64,000 nucleotides of DNA from Beijerinckiaceae bacterium (GCA_024304885.1 JALJOM010000008.1:124001-188000), one strand, 5' to 3'. Numbered from the stretch's first letter, positions 44,699 to 54,602 are shown. The notes: generated by a model from the letters alone, not told the origin. Program-made: numbers and translations.

Positions 44699-47365
44699 TC
44701 ACGCGCTCTCGTCGATCTTGCCGAGCTTGCGCGGCGGCCCCATCAGAGCCGGCTGGAACAGGACCGCCGCGGCGAGCGTCGTGACGAGCGAGAGCGCGAG
44801 CAGCTTACCCATGCTCGAGGTCCCCGGATGGTTCGACAGCCACAGGCTGCCGAAGGCGGTCGCCGTCGCCATGGCGCTGAAGAAGACCGCGCGCGTCAGG
44901 CTCGATTGCAGGAGGTTGGTCGTGCCGGCGCGCCAGGCCATCACGAAATAGATCTTGAAGGCGACGCCGAGCCCGAGGAGCAAGGGCAGCGCGATGATAT
45001 TGGCGAAATTGAGCGGCAGGTCGATCAGGACCGTGATCTCGAGCGTGACCACGCCGGCGAGGAGCAAGGGGACGAGGGTCAAGAGCACGTCCGTGACCCG
45101 TCTGAGCACGACGAGAAGGATCAAGCTGATCGAGACCAGCGCCCAGAGACCCGCCTCGATGAAGGCCTGCACGATGGTCTTGCCCGATTCGAGCACGGCG
45201 ACGGGCTCGCCGGTCGCGTGCGGCGCAAGCTTTTGCACGGCCGCGACGAAATGTTTCGAGGTCTCGTTGTCGTTCGGATCGCCCGAAGGCGCGACGGAAA
45301 TCCGTGCCTGGCCCTCGGCGCTGATCCAGTCGCGGACGAGACCCGGCGGAAGCGATGTGCCGCTCGTCCCCTCCGGCGCGAGCGCGCTGCGGAGTTGCGC
45401 GAGCATCGTGTCGAGGCTCGGCAGGAGGACGGCGCGGGCTTTTTGGCGGACGTCGGGCGGGGCCGCCGCGAGCTCGCGCAACAGGCGGGCGAGCTCACGG
45501 GCGTCGTCCGCGCCCTTCCCTTCGACCCCGGCCGCGGTCCGGGTGAAGCCGTCGGCGGCCGCCGTGAGCGCGGCGACGTCGTCCTCGTCCGTCGTCGGGT
45601 CGAGCCGGCGGGCCGGGTCGAGCAGGGGAAGCAAGGACTGGGTCGCGGGCCGGATGATCGCGAGCTTCTCGCCTTGATCCTTGGGGACGAGGTCCTCGAG
45701 CGTGGTTGCCCGCGCTACCTCCGGAAGCTTGCGCAACTCCGCGGCGAGCTTGATCGCCTCGTCGAGCGACGGCGCGAGAATCTCGATCGTCCTCGGATCG
45801 GTCGCGGGATCGCCGGTGAGATCGAGAATCGTCGCGACCGATTCGACCTTCGGGCTCTTCAGGTTCAAGGGATTGAAATCGAAGCGGAGATCGCGCAGGA
45901 GCGGCGTGCCGCCGAGCGCGACCGCGAGCGTGACGATCACGATCGCATGGCGGTGCCGCGCCATGAACTCGTCGACCGGCGCGAGGAAGGCAAAGCCCAC
46001 GGGCTCCTTCTCGGTCGGCGGCCGCAGCACGGTCAAAAGGGCCGGCAGGACCGTGATCGCGCAGAAGAAGGCAATGAACATTCCCGTGCCGGCGATGAGC
46101 CCGAGTTCGGAGACCCCGCGATAGTCGGTCGGCAGGAAGGAATAGAACCCGGCCGCAGTCGCGATCGCCGCGAGCGCGAGCGGGCGCCCCGCCTTGGTTG
46201 CCGCCGCGGCGAGCGCCTTCACGAAGTTCGGCTCGCGGTAGCGCTCGGCGCGATAGCGTACCGAGAACTGAATCCCGAAATCGACGCCGATCCCGACGAA
46301 GAGAACGGCGAATGCGACCGAGATCAGGTTGAGCGCGCCGACCATCACGAGGCCGACCGCCGCCGTGATCGCGAGCCCCACGGCGGTGCAGGCCATCACC
46401 GAGAACACGATGCGGCCGGACTTCAGGGCCATCCAGACGATGAGGAGGACGAGCAGCACCGTCACGACGCCGTTGATCTCGGCACCTTCCTCGAGCGAGG
46501 CGAATTCCTCGTCGGCGAGCGGGACGATTCCGGTCAGGCGCACCGTCACCCCGTCTTGCGGCGAAAGCCCGAGGATGCTCGCGCTCTCGCGGATGAACTT
46601 CGACGGCACCGCTCCAGGCTGAAGCGCCGCGTAGTCGAGCTTGGGCTTCAGGAGGATGAACTTGCGCAGCTCGTGCGACGCGGGAGCCTCTCCGCTCACG
46701 AGGTTGCGCCACGAGAAGGTCGCCTGGTGTCCGGCGAGCAGGTCTTTCAAGGTGTCCGAGAGAGCGACCATCGGCCGAGCGAAATCGTCGAACGTGCCGG
46801 CTTTCGCCTTGACCCCTCTGTTGATGAAGGAGAACGCATCCGCGATGCCGCGCAAGCTCGGGTCGGCGGAGAGCGCGACGAGGAAGGGCTGGGCGCGGAC
46901 GAGGCCCTCGACCGCGCTCTGCACCTCGCCCGGCGGCAGGAACAGGAGCCCCTCCTTGTTGAAATAGGCGCCGCCGTCGGGCCGCAGCACGAAGCTGAAG
47001 AGATCGGGCCTTCCCTCGAGGGCCTTGGTCAGCGCCTCCGCGGCGCCTTCCGCGAGCTCGGGCGTCTTGCCGTCGATCACGACGACGATCTGGTCGGCGC
47101 GCTGCGGAAAGGCCTCGTCGATCGTGCGAAGATCCTTGCGCCATTGCAGATCCGGCGAGAGGAACTCGTTGGTATTGGTGTTGATCTTGAAATGACGAAT
47201 CGCATAATCCGTGCAGGCGACCGTCGCCAGCACCGACAGCGCGAGGACGAGCCATTTGAACCGGCTGCAGGTCATCACCACGGCCGTGATGACCCGCGCG
47301 AGCGCGGCGGAGGCCTTCGGCGTCGGCGGGGTTTCCGTCTCGGGTTGCTTGGTGCGCTGCTTCAT
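44699..47365 (-). CDS. hpnN: Hopanoid-associated RND transporter HpnN
   Basis: HpnN carries hopanoids from the inner to the outer membrane. The 888-residue product is a single-chain RND/MMPL-type transporter with about 12 helices: one near 25-50, groups about 280-440 and 740-870, and two large periplasmic loops. The HKINTNTNEFLSPDLQWRK-type start of loop 1 and the GVDFGIQFSVRYRAERYRE segment match the family. The ATG at 47365 was chosen over an upstream in-frame extension because homologues begin near MKQRTKQPE. It is convergent with kynU and divergent from hpnH. Confidence 0.9.
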   Translation of the reverse strand: MKQRTKQPETETPPTPKASAALARVITAVVMTCSRFKWLVLALSVLATVACTDYAIRHFKINTNTNEFLSPDLQWRKDLRTIDEAFPQRADQIVVVIDGKTPELAEGAAEALTKALEGRPDLFSFVLRPDGGAYFNKEGLLFLPPGEVQSAVEGLVRAQPFLVALSADPSLRGIADAFSFINRGVKAKAGTFDDFARPMVALSDTLKDLLAGHQATFSWRNLVSGEAPASHELRKFILLKPKLDYAALQPGAVPSKFIRESASILGLSPQDGVTVRLTGIVPLADEEFASLEEGAEINGVVTVLLVLLIVWMALKSGRIVFSVMACTAVGLAITAAVGLVMVGALNLISVAFAVLFVGIGVDFGIQFSVRYRAERYREPNFVKALAAAATKAGRPLALAAIATAAGFYSFLPTDYRGVSELGLIAGTGMFIAFFCAITVLPALLTVLRPPTEKEPVGFAFLAPVDEFMARHRHAIVIVTLAVALGGTPLLRDLRFDFNPLNLKSPKVESVATILDLTGDPATDPRTIEILAPSLDEAIKLAAELRKLPEVARATTLEDLVPKDQGEKLAIIRPATQSLLPLLDPARRLDPTTDEDDVAALTAAADGFTRTAAGVEGKGADDARELARLLRELAAAPPDVRQKARAVLLPSLDTMLAQLRSALAPEGTSGTSLPPGLVRDWISAEGQARISVAPSGDPNDNETSKHFVAAVQKLAPHATGEPVAVLESGKTIVQAFIEAGLWALVSISLILLVVLRRVTDVLLTLVPLLLAGVVTLEITVLIDLPLNFANIIALPLLLGLGVAFKIYFVMAWRAGTTNLLQSSLTRAVFFSAMATATAFGSLWLSNHPGTSSMGKLLALSLVTTLAAAVLFQPALMGPPRKLGKIDESA

Positions 47366-47825
47366 GGGTCGCCGAGGCTGGTCGAGTGGGAGGCAGGAGG
47401 CCGAGGATCGAGGGTCGATGCGCTCGACGGAACGCAAGGTCTCGAAGCAAGCCCGGTTGCGGCATCGCCTGCCGTGCGGGTCGGCGCGGCGGGCGAGGGG
47501 CTCGGTTCCGGAGCGGACATGAGCTCCGGCCGAATTTTCAAACTTCTGTCACTATCGGCAGAGTCGGGCGTGAGCAAGCTCGGCCTTGGTCGGACGCCGA
47601 GCAGAGCGCTCGACTTCGAATCGCAGATCCCTGTATGAGGGTGCGAGACCCGGCCTGTGCCGTATCCGGTTGAAACCGCGACGGCTGTCCCTTATTTCGC
47701 TGTTTTCGAACACTTTCTGATCCATTGCGATTCGCCGGGCGCTGGGCCCCGGGGCGAGACGCGACGGTGAGCCGACGACCGCGCGAAGCGCACTGCGCCG
47801 GAACGCAATTCGAGGAGCCTCGAAC
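47366..47825. other. Divergent gap between hpnN and hpnH
   Basis: The 460-base gap should carry promoters for both hpnN and hpnH. No clear -35/-10 pair or known operator was picked out. It has no repeat copy and no supported gene. Confidence 0.4.
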
Positions 47826-48974
47826 TTGGGAATACCGCTTTTGCAGATGGCGCAGATCGGCGCCTACGTGGCCAGGCAACGTCTCTTCGGGCGCAAGCGG
47901 TTTCCGCTCGTGCTCATGCTCGAGCCTCTCTTCCGGTGCAATCTCGCTTGCGCCGGCTGCGGCAAGATCGACTATCCGGAGCCGATCCTCGACCAGCGTC
48001 TGCCTCTCGAGGAGTGCCTCGCCGCCATCGACGAATGCGGTGCGCCGGTCGTCGTGATCGCGGGCGGCGAGCCCTTGCTCCACAAGGAGCTGCCGGAGAT
48101 CGTCCAAGGTGCGATCGCGCGCAAGAAATTCGTGACCGTCTGCACCAACGCGCTCCTGCTCGAGAAGCATCTCGAGCGTTTCGCGCCGAGCCGCTACTTC
48201 AACTGGTCGATCCATCTCGACGGCGACCGCGAGATGCACGACGCTTCGGTCTGCCGGGAAGGGGTCTACGACAAGGCCATCGCGGCGTTGAAGCTCGCCA
48301 AGGCCAAAGGGTTTCGCGTCACGATCAATTGCACGCTCTTCAATACCGCGAGCCCCGAGCGGGTCGCGGGCTTCTTCGACGAGGTGGCGAAGCTCGGCAT
48401 CGAAGGGATCACGGTGTCGCCCGGCTATGCCTACGAGCGTGCCCCGGATCAGCAGCATTTCCTCAATCGGGCTGCGACCAAGACCTTGTTCCGGCGGATC
48501 TTCGCCCTCGGCAGGAAGGGCAAGGCCTGGCCCTTCTTCCAGTCGCAGCTCTTTCTCGATTTCCTCGCCGGCAACCGCACCTACCGCTGCACGCCGTGGG
48601 GCAACCCGACCCGCACCGTCTTCGGCTGGCAACGGCCCTGCTATCTGCTCGGCGAAGGCTATGTGAAGACCTTCCGCGAGCTCATGGAGGAGACCGACTG
48701 GGACTCCTACGGCACGGGGGCCTACGAGAAATGCGCCGATTGCATGGTGCATTGCGGCTTCGAGGCGAGCGCGGTGGACGAGGCTTTCGCGCATCCGCTC
48801 CGGGCGCTCGGGGTCGCCTTGCATGGTATCCGCACCGACGGGCCGATGTCGCCCGAGATCCCGCTAGACCTCCAGCGGCCGGCCGAGCATGTCTTCAGCC
48901 GCCACGTCGAGCGCAAGCTCGCGGAAATCGGTGAAGCCGAGGCCCTGAGCGAGCCTCTGGCGGCCGCGGAATAG
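47826..48974 (+). CDS. hpnH: Adenosyl-hopene transferase HpnH (radical SAM)
   Basis: HpnH joins an adenosyl group to diploptene, the first step in making C35 extended hopanoids. The 382-residue product has the radical SAM motif C38-NLA-C42-AG-C45 in LFRCNLACAGCGKIDYP and a GGEP motif (about 79-82). C-terminal cysteines (CTPWGNPTR, CYLLGEG, CADCMVHCGF) match the family. The start is TTG at 47826, because homologues begin M-IP-LQ; GAGGAG lies about 8 bases upstream. Its 3' end overlaps hpnG (opposite strand) by 111 bases. Confidence 0.93.
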   Translation: MGIPLLQMAQIGAYVARQRLFGRKRFPLVLMLEPLFRCNLACAGCGKIDYPEPILDQRLPLEECLAAIDECGAPVVVIAGGEPLLHKELPEIVQGAIARKKFVTVCTNALLLEKHLERFAPSRYFNWSIHLDGDREMHDASVCREGVYDKAIAALKLAKAKGFRVTINCTLFNTASPERVAGFFDEVAKLGIEGITVSPGYAYERAPDQQHFLNRAATKTLFRRIFALGRKGKAWPFFQSQLFLDFLAGNRTYRCTPWGNPTRTVFGWQRPCYLLGEGYVKTFRELMEETDWDSYGTGAYEKCADCMVHCGFEASAVDEAFAHPLRALGVALHGIRTDGPMSPEIPLDLQRPAEHVFSRHVERKLAEIGEAEALSEPLAAAE

Positions 48975-49589
48975 AGCCCAGAAGCCGGCGCCCGCATCGC
49001 GGGCCGTGCCGACGAGTTGCGGCACTTGCCGCGGATCGCCGAGGAGAGAGCGGGCGATCGCGCCGAGCGCGATGCCGCCGTCCGGCCGCATCGCGGCGAG
49101 CGCCGCATGCGGCAGGCGCCGCTCTCGCGGATCGAGCACCACGCGAAACGCGGCGAAGGGCAGCCCATGGGCCGCGGCGATCCGGGCCGCGACATGGGAT
49201 TCCATGTCGGCGGCATAGGCTCCCGTCGTGGCGAAGAGATCGTGCTTGGCGACCGGATCGCCGACGGGCGTGTCGATTCCGGCGAGATCGACGATCGGCG
49301 CGCCGCCGAGAGCCGCCGAGAGCCGCGCCGACCAGCCCGCATGGCTTTCGTAGCGCTCGCCGCTCGGCGTGACGATCGCCCGCGCGACGAGCTGCGAGCC
49401 CGCGGGGAGGCCCGGCGCGAGGCCGCCCGCGACGCCGAAGCTGATTACCGCCGAGGGCCCCTGCTCCATCGCCCGCTCGAGCTCTCGCCCGAGCCTTTCG
49501 CTGTCGCCGCAGGCCAGGACCGTGACGATCCGATCGCCCTTCGCGAATCGTGCCTCGAGCTCGAGGCCGCAGACGGCGACGACGCGCAC
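48864..49589 (-). CDS. hpnG: Hopanoid-associated phosphorylase HpnG
   Basis: HpnG is a nucleoside-phosphorylase-family enzyme thought to remove adenine from adenosyl-hopane to give ribosyl-hopane (or its phosphate). The 241-residue product has ISFGVAGGLAPGLPAGSQLVA (about 49-70, phosphate/base site), AADMESHVAARIAAAHGLPFAAFRVVLD and a C-terminal helix. The start is GTG at 49589, five bases after the shc stop. Its 3' 111 bases overlap hpnH on the other strand. Confidence 0.88.
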   Translation of the reverse strand: MRVVAVCGLELEARFAKGDRIVTVLACGDSERLGRELERAMEQGPSAVISFGVAGGLAPGLPAGSQLVARAIVTPSGERYESHAGWSARLSAALGGAPIVDLAGIDTPVGDPVAKHDLFATTGAYAADMESHVAARIAAAHGLPFAAFRVVLDPRERRLPHAALAAMRPDGGIALGAIARSLLGDPRQVPQLVGTARDAGAGFWALFRGRQRLAQGLGFTDFRELALDVAAEDMLGRPLEV

Positions 49590-49594
49590 CTGTC

Positions 49595-51586
49595 CTACAT
49601 CCCGACCAGGACAGGCGAGCGATTTCCCGTCACGAGGTTGCGGTAGCGGGCGAGCGCCCAGAGCGGAAAGAACTTCGCGTAGCCGTGGTAGCGCAGGAAG
49701 AAGACGCGCGGGAACCCGGTCGCGGTGAAACGCTCCTCTCGCCAAAACCCGTCTCCTGCCTGCATGCGCGCGAGGTAGGAGATCCCGGATTCGAGCGCCT
49801 GGCCGTCGCGGACTCCCGCGGCCATGAGGCCGAGCAAGGCCCATGCCGTCTGCGACGAGGTGCTCGGTGCCGGCGTATAGCCGGCATAATCCAAGGCATA
49901 GCTCTCGGCATCCTCGCCCCAGCCGCCGTCCGGGTTCTGGATGGCGACGAGCCAATCGACCGCCTTCTGAACCATGGGGTCGGCCGGATCGATCTCGACC
50001 GCATTCAAGGCGCACAGCACCGACCAGGTGCCGTAGATGTAGTTCATGCCCCAGCGGCCGAACCAGCTGCCGTCCTTCTCCTGGTTTGCGGCGAGGTAGG
50101 CGATGGCGTGGGCGATCGCCGCGTTGCGGTCCGGCCGCTCGCCGAGCTGGCCGAGCAGCGAGATGCAGCGCGCGGTGACGTCGGCGGTCGGGGGATCGAG
50201 CAGCGCGCCGTGGTCGGCGAAGGGGATGTAGTTCAGGTAATGGTGGTCGTTGTCGGCGTCGAAGGCGCCGAAGCCGCCGTTCTTGCTCTGCATCCCCTCG
50301 ATCCACTCCCGCGCCCGGGCGATCGCGGCGCGATGATTCGCCGCGTCCGGATGGCTGCCCGCTGCGCGGTCCATCGCCATGGCGACGACGGCGGTGTCGT
50401 CGAGGTCGGGATAATAGGCGTTGGCGTATTGGAAGGCCCAGCCGCCCGGCCGCACATGGGGCTTGGCCACGGCCCAATCGCCGGCGACATCCGTGACCTG
50501 GAGCGGCACGAGCCAATCGAGCGCCGCCCTGACCCGCGGCGCGGTGGCCGGCCCCGCCTCCATCAGCGCGTGGCTCGCGAGCGCCGTATCCCAGACGGGA
50601 GAGACGCAGGGCTGGCAATAGGCCTCGTCGTCCTTGACGACGAGCAGCTTGTCGATCGCGGCGAGGACCTGGCGCAGGCGCGGGTCCGAGCGCGGGACGC
50701 CGAGCGTGTCGTACATCATCGCCGAATAGGCCATCGCCGGATAGATCGCGCCGAGCCCGTCCTCGCCGTTCAGCCGTTCGGTGACGAAGCGCTCGGCCTT
50801 GTCGATCGCGCTTTGGCGAAGGCCCTTCGGGAAGAAGGGCTCGGTGCGGCGCAGGACCCAGTCGATCGCTCCGAAGAGCCGGCTCCAGAAGGCGCTTCGT
50901 TGCGGCGAGCCCGGCCAATGCCGGACCTCGTCCGGCGGCACGACGAAAAGCTCGTCGATCGTGATGCCGCGCGGATTCCTCGCGCGGGGCTTCAGGCAGT
51001 TCACCACCATGAGCGGCACGAGAACGGTCCGCCCCCAATAGGAAATCTTCGTCAGGTGGAACGGGAACCAGCGCGGCAGATGCATGATCTCGATCGGCAT
51101 CACCGGCACGCCGCGCCAGGGCAGGGCGCTGTAGAGCGCGAGCAGCGAGCGCGTGAAGACATTGCCGGCCGCCGCCCCGCCGTGGGCGAGGATCGCCTCC
51201 CGAGCGCGCCGCATATGCGGTGCGTCCGGATCGTCGCCGATCGTCTTCAGGGCGAAATAGGCCTTGATGCTCGACGATATGTTGAGCTTGCCCTCGGCAA
51301 CGAGCGCCCAGCCGCCGTGGTCGCCCTGCGTACGCCTGATGTAGGCCCCGATCTTCGCCTCGATCTCGTCCGGCACGGGGTCGCCGAGGAAATGGCGAAA
51401 CAGGATATATTCCGCCGGGATCGAGACATCGGCCTCGAGCTCGAACACGAAATGGCCGTCCGGGCGCTGGGCCGCGAGGAGGGCATCGGTCGCGCGGCCG
51501 ATCGCGGCCTCGATCGCGTCGAGGCCGGGCGTGCGCGGGGTGGCTGCGAGCGTCGAGCCCTCGGATACGGCACCGTCCACCGGCAA
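49595..51586 (-). CDS. shc: Squalene-hopene cyclase
   Basis: The cyclase folds squalene into hopene and hopanol in one step at the membrane. The 663-residue product has the DLDDTA acid motif at 394-399 (DxDDTA family), QW repeats (for example QRPDGHFVFELE, QGDHGGWALV, QNPDGGWGEDAE and SKNGGFGAFDADND) and the C-terminal FYLRYHGYAKFFPLWALARY-like end. The start is probably TTG 51586 or GTG 51580; the weak codon is unusual. It lies between hpnE and hpnG. Also called hpnF. Confidence 0.94.
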   Translation of the reverse strand: MPVDGAVSEGSTLAATPRTPGLDAIEAAIGRATDALLAAQRPDGHFVFELEADVSIPAEYILFRHFLGDPVPDEIEAKIGAYIRRTQGDHGGWALVAEGKLNISSSIKAYFALKTIGDDPDAPHMRRAREAILAHGGAAAGNVFTRSLLALYSALPWRGVPVMPIEIMHLPRWFPFHLTKISYWGRTVLVPLMVVNCLKPRARNPRGITIDELFVVPPDEVRHWPGSPQRSAFWSRLFGAIDWVLRRTEPFFPKGLRQSAIDKAERFVTERLNGEDGLGAIYPAMAYSAMMYDTLGVPRSDPRLRQVLAAIDKLLVVKDDEAYCQPCVSPVWDTALASHALMEAGPATAPRVRAALDWLVPLQVTDVAGDWAVAKPHVRPGGWAFQYANAYYPDLDDTAVVAMAMDRAAGSHPDAANHRAAIARAREWIEGMQSKNGGFGAFDADNDHHYLNYIPFADHGALLDPPTADVTARCISLLGQLGERPDRNAAIAHAIAYLAANQEKDGSWFGRWGMNYIYGTWSVLCALNAVEIDPADPMVQKAVDWLVAIQNPDGGWGEDAESYALDYAGYTPAPSTSSQTAWALLGLMAAGVRDGQALESGISYLARMQAGDGFWREERFTATGFPRVFFLRYHGYAKFFPLWALARYRNLVTGNRSPVLVGM

Positions 51587-51593
51587 GCCCTTT

Positions 51594-52859
51594 TTACCTC
51601 GAGTTTCCTTGTTGTGGTCGGGCGATCAGGGCGGCGGCCCGATTACCCGAGCGGATCGCGCCCTCGATCGTCGCGGGCAGGCCCGTCGCGGTCCAATCCC
51701 CGGCGAGAACCGCGTTGGAAAATCGCGTCGTCGGTCCCGGACGGCGCGCATTTTCTCGTGGCGTGGCGGCGAAGGTCGCCCGCTTTTCCTTGATGATCTG
51801 CCATGTCGGCAGAGGCTTTGCAATCTGTGTCACTTCTGCCACGTCCGCCCAGATCCGCTCCGCGAGCTCCTCGCGCGGCACGGAAAGGAGCCTGTCCGCT
51901 CCGCTGATCGTCACGGACAGGCGATCCTCGAACGCGAACACCCATTCGGCGAGCCCGTTCACGACGCCTTGCAAGGGCGGCGTGCCGGCCGGCGGCGCGA
52001 GCTTGAAATGGGCGTTCACGATGGCGCGAAAGGATTGCGGAACCTCGAGTCCCGGCACGAGGCTCGCCGCGACCCAGGGCGGCACGGCGAGCACGACACG
52101 ATCGTTCGGGCCGAGCCGGACGGTCTCGTCGGCAAAGCCGAGGGCAGCGACCCCGTCCTTCTCGATCTCGAAGCCGTCGAGGCGATGGCCGAGCCGGATC
52201 GTCGCGCCCTGCGCCGCGAGGTAGCGCAGGGCGGGATCGACGAAGGCCGCAGAAAGACCCTCCCGCGCCACCAGCGGACGGCAGGCCCGGCCCCCCTTCA
52301 TCAAGGTCTCGCGGAGGATCGCGCCGGCGAGCCGCGCGGAACCTTCGGCCGGATCCGTGTTCAGCGCCGCGAGGAAGAAAGGATGCCAGAGTCGCTCCCA
52401 GAGCGCGCCCTCGGGCTCGACGGCCGCTGCCAGCGCCCGGTCCGCGCCGGGAAGGAGAAGCCGCGTCAGCGCGAGATAGTCGCGCCATCTCGTGCCCGGC
52501 ACGCGGCGCGCCGGAACGAAAATCCACCAGGGTACCGGGCCGTCGTTGGGGCAAAGCCGCCAGCGCTCCTTCGTGGCGAGATCGACGAAGGCGAGCTCGG
52601 CGTGCTCGGGGCCCTCGAGCGCGGTCTCGGCGCCGATGCGCCGCAGGTAGTCGCGGGCCGCACGATTGCCCGAGAGCAAGAGGTGATTGCCGTTGTCGAT
52701 CACGAGATCGAGCTGCGCGTCGAGATAGGACCGGCAGCGTCCGCCGGCCTGGCCCGCGGCCTCGTGGAGCACGATCTCGCGGCCGGCGCCCACGAGCCGC
52801 ACCGCCGCCGCGAGGCCGGCGAGACCGGCGCCGACGACATGGATGACGGGGCATCGCAT
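51594..52859 (-). CDS. hpnE: Squalene-associated FAD-dependent desaturase HpnE
   Basis: HpnE reduces hydroxysqualene to squalene in the bacterial HpnCDE route. The 421-residue product has an FAD-binding Rossmann start HVVGAGLAGLAAAVRLVGAG (about 7-26) and GGRCRSY (about 39-45), and a C-terminal amine-oxidase segment LAGDWTATGLPATIEGAIRSGNRAA. The ATG at 52859 is 16 bases after the hpnD stop. It is part of the hpnACDE-shc-hpnG operon. Confidence 0.93.
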   Translation of the reverse strand: MRCPVIHVVGAGLAGLAAAVRLVGAGREIVLHEAAGQAGGRCRSYLDAQLDLVIDNGNHLLLSGNRAARDYLRRIGAETALEGPEHAELAFVDLATKERWRLCPNDGPVPWWIFVPARRVPGTRWRDYLALTRLLLPGADRALAAAVEPEGALWERLWHPFFLAALNTDPAEGSARLAGAILRETLMKGGRACRPLVAREGLSAAFVDPALRYLAAQGATIRLGHRLDGFEIEKDGVAALGFADETVRLGPNDRVVLAVPPWVAASLVPGLEVPQSFRAIVNAHFKLAPPAGTPPLQGVVNGLAEWVFAFEDRLSVTISGADRLLSVPREELAERIWADVAEVTQIAKPLPTWQIIKEKRATFAATPRENARRPGPTTRFSNAVLAGDWTATGLPATIEGAIRSGNRAAALIARPQQGNSR

Positions 52860-52875
52860 CAGCGCTCGAGCCGCA

Positions 52876-53721
52876 TCAGAAGATGCCGTAGCGCAGCGCG
52901 GCCAGCACCACCTTCGTCCGCGAGGTGCGGATGCGGGTGCGCGGAGGGGCGAAGCCGCGCGCCTCGAGGCTCGCGAGGATGGAGCGATAGACCTCGGCCA
53001 TGATCCTCGGCGCCTTGACGGAGGCCCGCGGGCAGCGCGCCATGATTTCCTGCGACGTCGTGAAATGCTCCATCGCGCTCGCGACGACGGGCGCGCAGGC
53101 CAGCGCGAGAGCGGGGCTCTCCAGGATTTCCGCAGGCGTGGTCACGGGGATGCCTGCGGCGTCCAGCGCCTCGCGCGGAAGGTAGAGGCGTCCGATGGCG
53201 GCGTCCTCGTCGAGATCGCGCAGGATGTTGGTGAGCTGGAACGCGCGGCCGAGATGATGCGCGAGCGCCTCGCCTTCCGCCTCGGGCATGCCGAAGACCC
53301 GCACCGACAAGCGCCCGACCGCGCTCGCGACACGGTCGCAATAGAGATCGAGGGTCGTAAGATCCGGGGCGACGAGATCGGCGCGCACGTCCATTTCCAT
53401 GCCGTCGATGACGGCGAGGAAGTCCTTCTGCCTCAGGCCGAAGCTCGCGATCGCCCGGAACAGGCCGTCGAGCCCCGCGCGGGGCCTCGTGCCGGCGCAC
53501 AGGGCCGCGATATCGGCGCGCCAGGCGTCGAGCGCCGCGAGGCGCGGATCGCGCGGGCCGCCGTCGTCGGCGATATCGTCGACGGCCCGGCAGAAGGAAT
53601 AAATCTCGTACATCGCCTCGCGCCTCGGGCGCGGCAGCATGCGCATCGCGGCATAGAAGGAGCTCTTCCGCGACCTTGCGCCGGCGTCCGCGATCGCTTC
53701 TCCGGTGGCGGCGAGCGTCAT
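52876..53721 (-). CDS. hpnD: Presqualene diphosphate synthase HpnD
   Basis: HpnD condenses two farnesyl diphosphates to presqualene diphosphate. The 281-residue product has the squalene/phytoene synthase acid motifs AVDDIADDGG (about 45-54) and LTNILRDLDEDAAIGRLYLP (about 164-183), binding Mg-diphosphate. The ATG at 53721 overlaps the hpnC stop by four bases. The open frame upstream is hpnC in another frame. Confidence 0.93.
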   Translation of the reverse strand: MTLAATGEAIADAGARSRKSSFYAAMRMLPRPRREAMYEIYSFCRAVDDIADDGGPRDPRLAALDAWRADIAALCAGTRPRAGLDGLFRAIASFGLRQKDFLAVIDGMEMDVRADLVAPDLTTLDLYCDRVASAVGRLSVRVFGMPEAEGEALAHHLGRAFQLTNILRDLDEDAAIGRLYLPREALDAAGIPVTTPAEILESPALALACAPVVASAMEHFTTSQEIMARCPRASVKAPRIMAEVYRSILASLEARGFAPPRTRIRTSRTKVVLAALRYGIF

Positions 53722-54602
53722 CGGCGCGCCGAGGTCGGGTGCGCCGCGGTGCGCGGCGGCCGACGCAAGGAGACGAGTAGGCCTTCGACGATTCCCACCA
53801 GGGACCAGGCGAGGAAGGCGGGCTTGCGAAGATGCACCGTCTCGCTCAGGGGGTCGCGCCGGAGCAGGAGCGCGTCGAGCCGGCGCGCGAGCCGGGCTAT
53901 CGCCGCGATCTCGAGCCGAAGCCGAAAATCCTCGATCAGGGGAAGCAAGCCGAGCCCCTCGTCGATCAGCGACCCGGTCTCTCGCGCGAGGTCCTTCAGG
54001 ACCTCTCGGAGCGCCGGGCAAGCGACGGCCGCATCGAGGCTCTCCACCCCGATCCCGAATGCGGCGAGCCGATCCTGCGGGATATAGACCCGGTCACGGG
54101 CGCGATAATCGTCGCGGCAGTCCTGGAGATGGTTGATCACCTGGAGCGCCGAGCAGAGCGCGTCGGAGGCGGGCCATGTCGCCTCGCTCTCGCCGTGCAC
54201 GGTGAGCACGAAACGCCCGACCGGCGCCGCGGATAAGGCGCAATATCCCATGAGTTCCTCCCAGCTCGCATAGCGCTTCTTCACCGCGTCCATACGAAAG
54301 GCCCGGAGCAAGTCGAGAGCATGGCGGGGGGAAAGCCCGCGTGCGGAAAGCACCTCGCGTAGAGGCTTCGCCGCCTCGATCGCTTCGCTTCGCCCGAGCA
54401 AGGTCGCCTCGAAGGCGTCGAGGCCCTCGAGCTTCTCCTCGGGCGAGAGCAGGGGGCTGTCGGCGACATCGTCGGCGCCGCGGGCGAAGCGATAATAGGC
54501 GAGGATCGGCGCGCGATGCTCCGCCGCGATCAGCCGGGAGGCGACGGGAAAGTTCTCGCCCCGGTGCGTCTTGGATTGCGGCAGCGCATCGACGCTCTTC
54601 AT
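53718..54602 (-). CDS. hpnC: Hydroxysqualene synthase HpnC
   Basis: HpnC turns presqualene diphosphate into hydroxysqualene. The 294-residue product has the ADDVAD acid motif (about 42-47) and the second motif INHLQDCRDDYRARDRVYIP (about 149-168). It ends in a Pro/Arg-rich tail. The ATG at 54602 overlaps the hpnA stop by four bases (ATGA), which makes translation coupled through hpnA-hpnC-hpnD. Confidence 0.93.
   Translation of the reverse strand: MKSVDALPQSKTHRGENFPVASRLIAAEHRAPILAYYRFARGADDVADSPLLSPEEKLEGLDAFEATLLGRSEAIEAAKPLREVLSARGLSPRHALDLLRAFRMDAVKKRYASWEELMGYCALSAAPVGRFVLTVHGESEATWPASDALCSALQVINHLQDCRDDYRARDRVYIPQDRLAAFGIGVESLDAAVACPALREVLKDLARETGSLIDEGLGLLPLIEDFRLRLEIAAIARLARRLDALLLRRDPLSETVHLRKPAFLAWSLVGIVEGLLVSLRRPPRTAAHPTSARR

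Noticed and set aside
44828-47638. 936-codon open frame on the plus strand opposite hpnN
   Set aside because: Composition is dominated by Arg, Glu, Asp and His and there is no recognisable domain; it is a shadow of the hpnN gene.
49550-51793. 747-codon open frame opposite shc
   Set aside because: It lies antisense to a cyclase with intact motifs and shows no domain of its own.
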